From Acidobacteriota bacterium (lineage in GTDB: Bacteria > Acidobacteriota > Terriglobia > Acidiferrales > UBA7541), in the NCBI GenBank assembly GCA_013289695.1, contig JABCZK010000039.1:1-47638 (forward strand): 47,638 bases of DNA. Reading direction: 5' to 3'. Shown here in pieces: positions 43,686 through 47,638 of this stretch; the stretch's first letter is position 1; every line of letters starts with the position of its first letter. The position numbers were made by a program, and so were the translations under genes. Under the pieces are notes generated by a model that saw only the letters and a list, made by a program, of their open reading frames with translations, ran no database searches and was not told the DNA's origin.

Positions 43686-46600
43686 ATGCGCAACAAGATA
43701 TTATTGAGGTTAGGCGCGGCGGCGTTGTTCGTCACGGCATCGGCGTGGCTGTCAGGTTGCGGAGGGAACTCCACGCCCGTGGGCGTCACGGTAAGCCCGA
43801 ACCCAGCGACTGTTCCGCTGGGCGGCCAGCAGCAGTTTCAAGCCACCGTCACCGGAACCGCGACGACTTCGGTGACCTGGCAACTCTGTTTGGTGCCGAC
43901 TCCGACCAACGTGCAACCGACAGTTTGCAGCCCTGCCACAACCGGGCAGACGCAAATGCCGAGCGGCTTCGGAATCATCACGACGGGGCAGACCAACACG
44001 CCTGCGGGGGGCTTTTACACCGCGCCTAATTCTCTTCCGCCGACGAACGACTTCCTGGTAGTGGCTACCAGCACGGTAAACACAACGATATTCGGCACGA
44101 CCGTGGTGCACATTGATTCCACGATTCGCGTGGCCGTCTCGCCCACCACTGCCACCATTGCGCCGGGGGATTCCTCCACATTTATGGCGAACGTGACCGG
44201 CACGACGAATACGGCGGTCACCTGGGAAGTAAATGGAAATGCAGGCGGCGATATAACAGACGGATTTATTGTTGCGGGCGCAGGTCATGGCAACACCGCC
44301 ACCTATACCGCTCCCACAAGTAATCCGCCAGGCTCGGTGACGATCACGGCGGTTTCGGGATTTGATCCGGCGCAGTCTGGTACTGCGTCCGTCACGATCA
44401 TCAGTTCCAGTCCGCCGACGCTTACTTCCGCGGCGCCAAACCTGGTGGGCGAAGGATCGGCGCAGCAAGAAGTATTCCTGACGGGAACGAACTTCACCTC
44501 GAACAGCGTGCTGCTGGCGGGAACGCCGCCCGCGCCGGTACCGACTCTGTTTCTCAGTGCGACGCTTCTGCACGCGACGATTCCTGCGGCGCAACTGTCT
44601 GTGGCGGGGCCAGTGCCCATGGTTGTCCAAGCGCAGAACGGAGATCTATCGAATGTTCTTGACGGGCCAACCAACGGACTGACGGTAATGCCGTCGCGTC
44701 CCGCAGTGGTCGCGCTATCGCCGGATACGATCGTCCCCAGTGGCACAACGGCGGGCGTAAATCTGATCGGCGGATTTTTTTCAGCGCAGACCAAGGCGCA
44801 GTGCAACGGACAGACCGCAACCGTCACGCACACCAGTTCGCAGCAATTGGGCGTCGTCATACCGAGTACGTGCGCGCCGGCGCCCGGCCAGTATCCGCTG
44901 ATCGTGCAAAACGGCGATGTGACGGCGCCGAATCCGGCAATGTCCGCGGTGAATATCACCGTCGAGCCGCTGCCCGGCGATATCTCGACGGGGGTAAGCT
45001 CGAGTTTTCCGGTGGGCGCGTCGCCGCTGGGAATCGCGATTGATCCAGCATTGAACCTGGCAGTGGTCGCGAATACGGGCGGCAATAGCGTCAGCATCGT
45101 CAATCTTGGAACGCTGGCGACTACGACCGTCGGGGTTGGGCATGCTCCCACTTCGGTGGCGATAGACGATCAAGTGACGACCGCGGGAGGCGCGCTGGGC
45201 GATCACATCGCGGTGGTCACCAACAGCGGCAGCAACAGCCTTTCGCTGATTGATTTGGTCACCCAGACAGTAACAGCAACATTTCCGCTTCCGAATACGA
45301 GTACTCCACCCAACGCGCCACCGGTGCCGTTCGCGATCGGCATCAATCCGTTGACGCATCGTGGGCTCGTCGCTTTCCAATCTACCAATTCCGCCGCCAT
45401 CGTGGATTTTTCCGGCGGCGTTGCCACGTTCATCGAAATCGTGACTGGCACGCTCGCCCCCATCGGCACCGGCATAAGCCCCAGCGTGTCGGTAGATCCG
45501 AAATTGAACTGGGCGTTGATTACTCCAGGAGGCGCCGGCACGATCACGATTGTGGATCTCGGGCGCAATCCCGGGCCCGGCGTGAATCCCGCCGACTTTG
45601 GGCGCACTCCGGTGGTGATTGCCAGTCTTTCGATTTCAACCACCGTGCAGGGCGTGGCCATTAACGCTGCCACACACCAGGCGCTTTTTGCCGATCCGCA
45701 GGGTCCGAACGATGTGCCGGCTGCGCCGTCGGTTGCGTCGTTCAGCATGCTGGATAATTCGGTGAGCTCGGTTCCGTTTACGCAAGGGGGAATTGCGTTT
45801 ACGAATTTGGGGTTGGTTGCCGCCGCCGTAAATCCGCTTGCCAACATCGGAATCGTGGTGAACGGGACGGCGAACAACGGATTCGTGCTGGACCTGAAAA
45901 ACAATCTGGTGCTGCAGACGGTGGCGGGATTCAACTCGCCGCAGGCTGTGGCGGTGAATCCGCTCACCAACACGGCGTACATCGTGAATCACGGCAACAA
46001 TACGGTCTCCGTTTTTCCCATGGCCACCACCACGCCCAACCCGCTACAAATTCTGGAGATGAGCCCCTCCACGACGTTTGTGCAGAATCCGCCGGCGGGC
46101 TTGACTGTTTCGATTATCGGCACTGGATTCACCAGCAGTTCGCAGGTGTTTCTGGATGGCACGGCGCTGCCGAAAGCTGCTGTGAATTTTGTGAGCAGCC
46201 GTCAGCTCACCGCCGCGGTTCCCGCGACCGACCTCGAGGCCGCGCGACGCTTCGCGTTGTATGTGGGAACAGGCGCGGCTATTTCAAACGTCAGCGCACT
46301 CACGGTGATTCAGCCCGTCCCGGTCGGCACCGCGCCCGTGGGCGTGGCTGTGGATCCTTATCTTGATCAAGCGGTGGTGACGAATTCAGGAAGCAACAGC
46401 ATCTCCGTGGTGAACCTGCTGGATGGCTCGCAAGTCATTCCGCAATCGCCGAGCTTTTTCACCACCGGTGCGACGCCCAACGGCGTGGCGATTCTGGCGC
46501 GGACTGGGCAGGCCGTTGTGGCGAATAACGGAAGCAATGACGTGACGGTTCTCGATGAAAAGGGCGTGGACCTGGTATTTAATAGTCCGATAACGATAAC

Positions 46601-47336
46601 CCTCGGTTCGGCGACGCTGCCCATTGGGGTCGCCGTCGATCAGGATTCGGCACTGGCGGCCATTACCGACACAGTCGTTTCGGGCGCCAATAACTTGGGA
46701 GGGCTTTCTACTTTCACGGTTATCGGCGCGGCATCTGGCACGACTACCGCGCCCTCCTCCGTTGATTTTCTTCCGCTGGCTGTGGCGATCGATCCGGTTC
46801 TCAACAATGACCCGACGCAAACGATCGCGGGCGTCACCACTGCGTCGAACCTAACTTCTACGAACAACAGCGGTCTGGAATTAGTACCGTTGCCTGCAGG
46901 TCCGCCCACCCGAGTTGGCATGTCCCTTCCCACTGGCATCGTGTTCGACGCGTTGAACCAGGTTTTCGTGGTGGCAGACAGCACAGCCAACAATGTGAAT
47001 ATCGTCGATCCGTTGACGTCCGAGCAGGTGGCCTCTATCAGCACGGGGATCAACCCCACCTCGGTGGATTACAATTTCAATACCAGCACGCTGGTTACAT
47101 CGAACGCCGCGAGTAACACGCTTTCGATTCTGGCTTATGTGTGTCCGCCGAATCCAAATGGGATCTCGAACTGCCCGGTGCCGCAAGTGCGTGACGTGCT
47201 CGACCCGGGCAGCGGCGCGCCGGTGACGCCCGTGATCCCGGGCCCGAATTCGATCGCCATCGATCCACGTCTCAACCTTGCGGTGCAGATTGATCAGGCC
47301 AATAACCGCATTCTGCTGGTGCCGCTGCCGAACTAA
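43686..47336 (+). CDS. giant lipoprotein with Ig/IPT and YVTN beta-propeller repeats
   Basis: A 1216-residue protein from ATG 43686, with GAGAGGG eight bases upstream. The signal ends in a lipobox (SAWLSGC) so it should be lipid-anchored. Two bacterial Ig-like domains (VTVSPNPATVPLGGQQQFQAT; VAVSPTTATIAPGDSSTFMA) precede IPT/TIG domains (PPTLTSAAPNLVGEGSAQQEV; MSPSTTFVQNPPAGLTVSII). YVTN propeller repeats follow (VGASPLGIAIDPALNLAVVA, APVGVAVDPYLDQAVVT, TNSGSNSISVVNLLDG), giving at least 12 blade-like units. Composition is Thr/Ala/Val-rich, unlike its neighbours. Such proteins are exported and likely surface-exposed; the ligand is unknown. It is 90 bases downstream of bamA. Confidence 0.82.
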   Translation: MRNKILLRLGAAALFVTASAWLSGCGGNSTPVGVTVSPNPATVPLGGQQQFQATVTGTATTSVTWQLCLVPTPTNVQPTVCSPATTGQTQMPSGFGIITTGQTNTPAGGFYTAPNSLPPTNDFLVVATSTVNTTIFGTTVVHIDSTIRVAVSPTTATIAPGDSSTFMANVTGTTNTAVTWEVNGNAGGDITDGFIVAGAGHGNTATYTAPTSNPPGSVTITAVSGFDPAQSGTASVTIISSSPPTLTSAAPNLVGEGSAQQEVFLTGTNFTSNSVLLAGTPPAPVPTLFLSATLLHATIPAAQLSVAGPVPMVVQAQNGDLSNVLDGPTNGLTVMPSRPAVVALSPDTIVPSGTTAGVNLIGGFFSAQTKAQCNGQTATVTHTSSQQLGVVIPSTCAPAPGQYPLIVQNGDVTAPNPAMSAVNITVEPLPGDISTGVSSSFPVGASPLGIAIDPALNLAVVANTGGNSVSIVNLGTLATTTVGVGHAPTSVAIDDQVTTAGGALGDHIAVVTNSGSNSLSLIDLVTQTVTATFPLPNTSTPPNAPPVPFAIGINPLTHRGLVAFQSTNSAAIVDFSGGVATFIEIVTGTLAPIGTGISPSVSVDPKLNWALITPGGAGTITIVDLGRNPGPGVNPADFGRTPVVIASLSISTTVQGVAINAATHQALFADPQGPNDVPAAPSVASFSMLDNSVSSVPFTQGGIAFTNLGLVAAAVNPLANIGIVVNGTANNGFVLDLKNNLVLQTVAGFNSPQAVAVNPLTNTAYIVNHGNNTVSVFPMATTTPNPLQILEMSPSTTFVQNPPAGLTVSIIGTGFTSSSQVFLDGTALPKAAVNFVSSRQLTAAVPATDLEAARRFALYVGTGAAISNVSALTVIQPVPVGTAPVGVAVDPYLDQAVVTNSGSNSISVVNLLDGSQVIPQSPSFFTTGATPNGVAILARTGQAVVANNGSNDVTVLDEKGVDLVFNSPITITLGSATLPIGVAVDQDSALAAITDTVVSGANNLGGLSTFTVIGAASGTTTAPSSVDFLPLAVAIDPVLNNDPTQTIAGVTTASNLTSTNNSGLELVPLPAGPPTRVGMSLPTGIVFDALNQVFVVADSTANNVNIVDPLTSEQVASISTGINPTSVDYNFNTSTLVTSNAASNTLSILAYVCPPNPNGISNCPVPQVRDVLDPGSGAPVTPVIPGPNSIAIDPRLNLAVQIDQANNRILLVPLPN

Positions 47337-47505
47337 CGGGTATCCGTTTCCTGGCTGGGAGGTTGGTGTTCGAAGCGCGCGACGCGGGCGTGCGGGCCCG
47401 TCGGCTCCGCGCGGGTGATCGACCAAGACCAACCATGCCTTCCGCGTGTGCATCTCACAAGCGAGTGGTCGCTCGGGGCGCAACGGCAGGCCGAAACGAA
47501 AGCGA

Positions 47506-47535
47506 TTGACCAGCTTCTCGGGCGACAGCTATAAT
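47506..47535 (+). promoter_or_regulatory. sigma-70-type promoter of the last gene
   Basis: TTGACC (47506-47511), an 18-base spacer, then TATAAT (47530-47535): eleven of twelve consensus positions. It stands about 75 bases before the ATG at 47616 and is the strongest promoter in the window. The upstream stretch from 47337 contains no recognisable gene. Confidence 0.75.
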
Positions 47536-47615
47536 CTCCGATTTGTGTCCTGCATGATATGCGGCACAGTTCCTGGCACCGGCATCCGAAAGACTATCTA
47601 CTTTAAGGAGTGAGA

Positions 47616-47638
47616 ATGAAGATTCGATTCGCAGTTCC
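47616..47638 (+). CDS. start of a gene cut by the right window edge
   Basis: ATG 47616 follows AAGGAGTGAGA, a strong ribosome site, and gives only MKIRFAV before the edge. The basic, hydrophobic beginning suggests a signal peptide but too little is visible to name it. It is driven by the promoter at 47506-47535. Confidence 0.6.

Noticed and set aside
1..47638. tRNA, rRNA or riboswitch genes
   Set aside because: Both strands were scanned by eye; no cloverleaf or known conserved RNA pattern was found. A covariance-model search would be decisive.

Overview
The window looks like a chromosomal segment from a soil-type Acidobacteriota genome, probably Terriglobia or a near relative. This is inferred from several things: high GC with many GCG/CGC codons, the run lysS / LolCE-type permease / LolD-type ATPase / clpC / bamA, several DUF4097 proteins next to ECF sigma and anti-sigma genes, a DUF3300/DUF2950 pair, and large exported IPT/YVTN proteins. 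No rRNA, tRNA or CRISPR array was recognised. Both window edges cut a gene.

Region 1-7.2 kb holds a truncated O-methyltransferase (left edge), a secreted metallophosphoesterase, a class I/II aminotransferase, a translationally coupled pair of unknown four-helix membrane proteins, the remains of a TPR protein that lost its middle, and a DUF3300-DUF2950 envelope pair on the minus strand. Region 7.3-8.3 kb is a decayed ISNCY-type insertion sequence with recognisable inverted ends and a transposase broken across three frames.

Region 8.6-21.8 kb is mixed housekeeping and accessory content. It has a UvrC-like protein without the C-terminal nuclease half, an MFS exporter, an aldo/keto reductase convergent with an alpha/beta hydrolase, a tiny gene with an in-frame amber codon, divergent PilZ proteins (one with two PilZ domains), a HAD hydrolase and a ketopantoate reductase (panE type). 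A minus-strand group follows: recG, rsmD and a TonB-like energy transducer.

Region 22-33 kb is the most system-like part. Two cassettes of the same plan (ECF sigma factor, zinc-finger anti-sigma factor with one membrane helix, exported DUF4097 proteins) face each other. The first is on the plus strand, has HEAT repeats on its anti-sigma factor and two DUF4097 genes, and ends with an exported double-PDZ protein and a strong hairpin terminator. The second is on the minus strand and is followed by shikimate kinase and an exported protein. Between them lie a WG-repeat exported protein and an unknown protein with a C-terminal membrane hairpin. Working inference: these are two paralogous envelope-stress or cell-surface regulons.

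Region 33-47.6 kb is an envelope and proteostasis block on the plus strand: lysS (with a good sigma-70 promoter), a LolC/E-type permease, a LolD-type ATPase, clpC and bamA. After it come a 1216-residue lipoprotein with IPT and YVTN-propeller repeats, then a consensus-like promoter and the first codons of another gene at the right edge. The organism appears to be diderm, since it encodes BamA, Lol-type transporter parts and a TonB-like protein.
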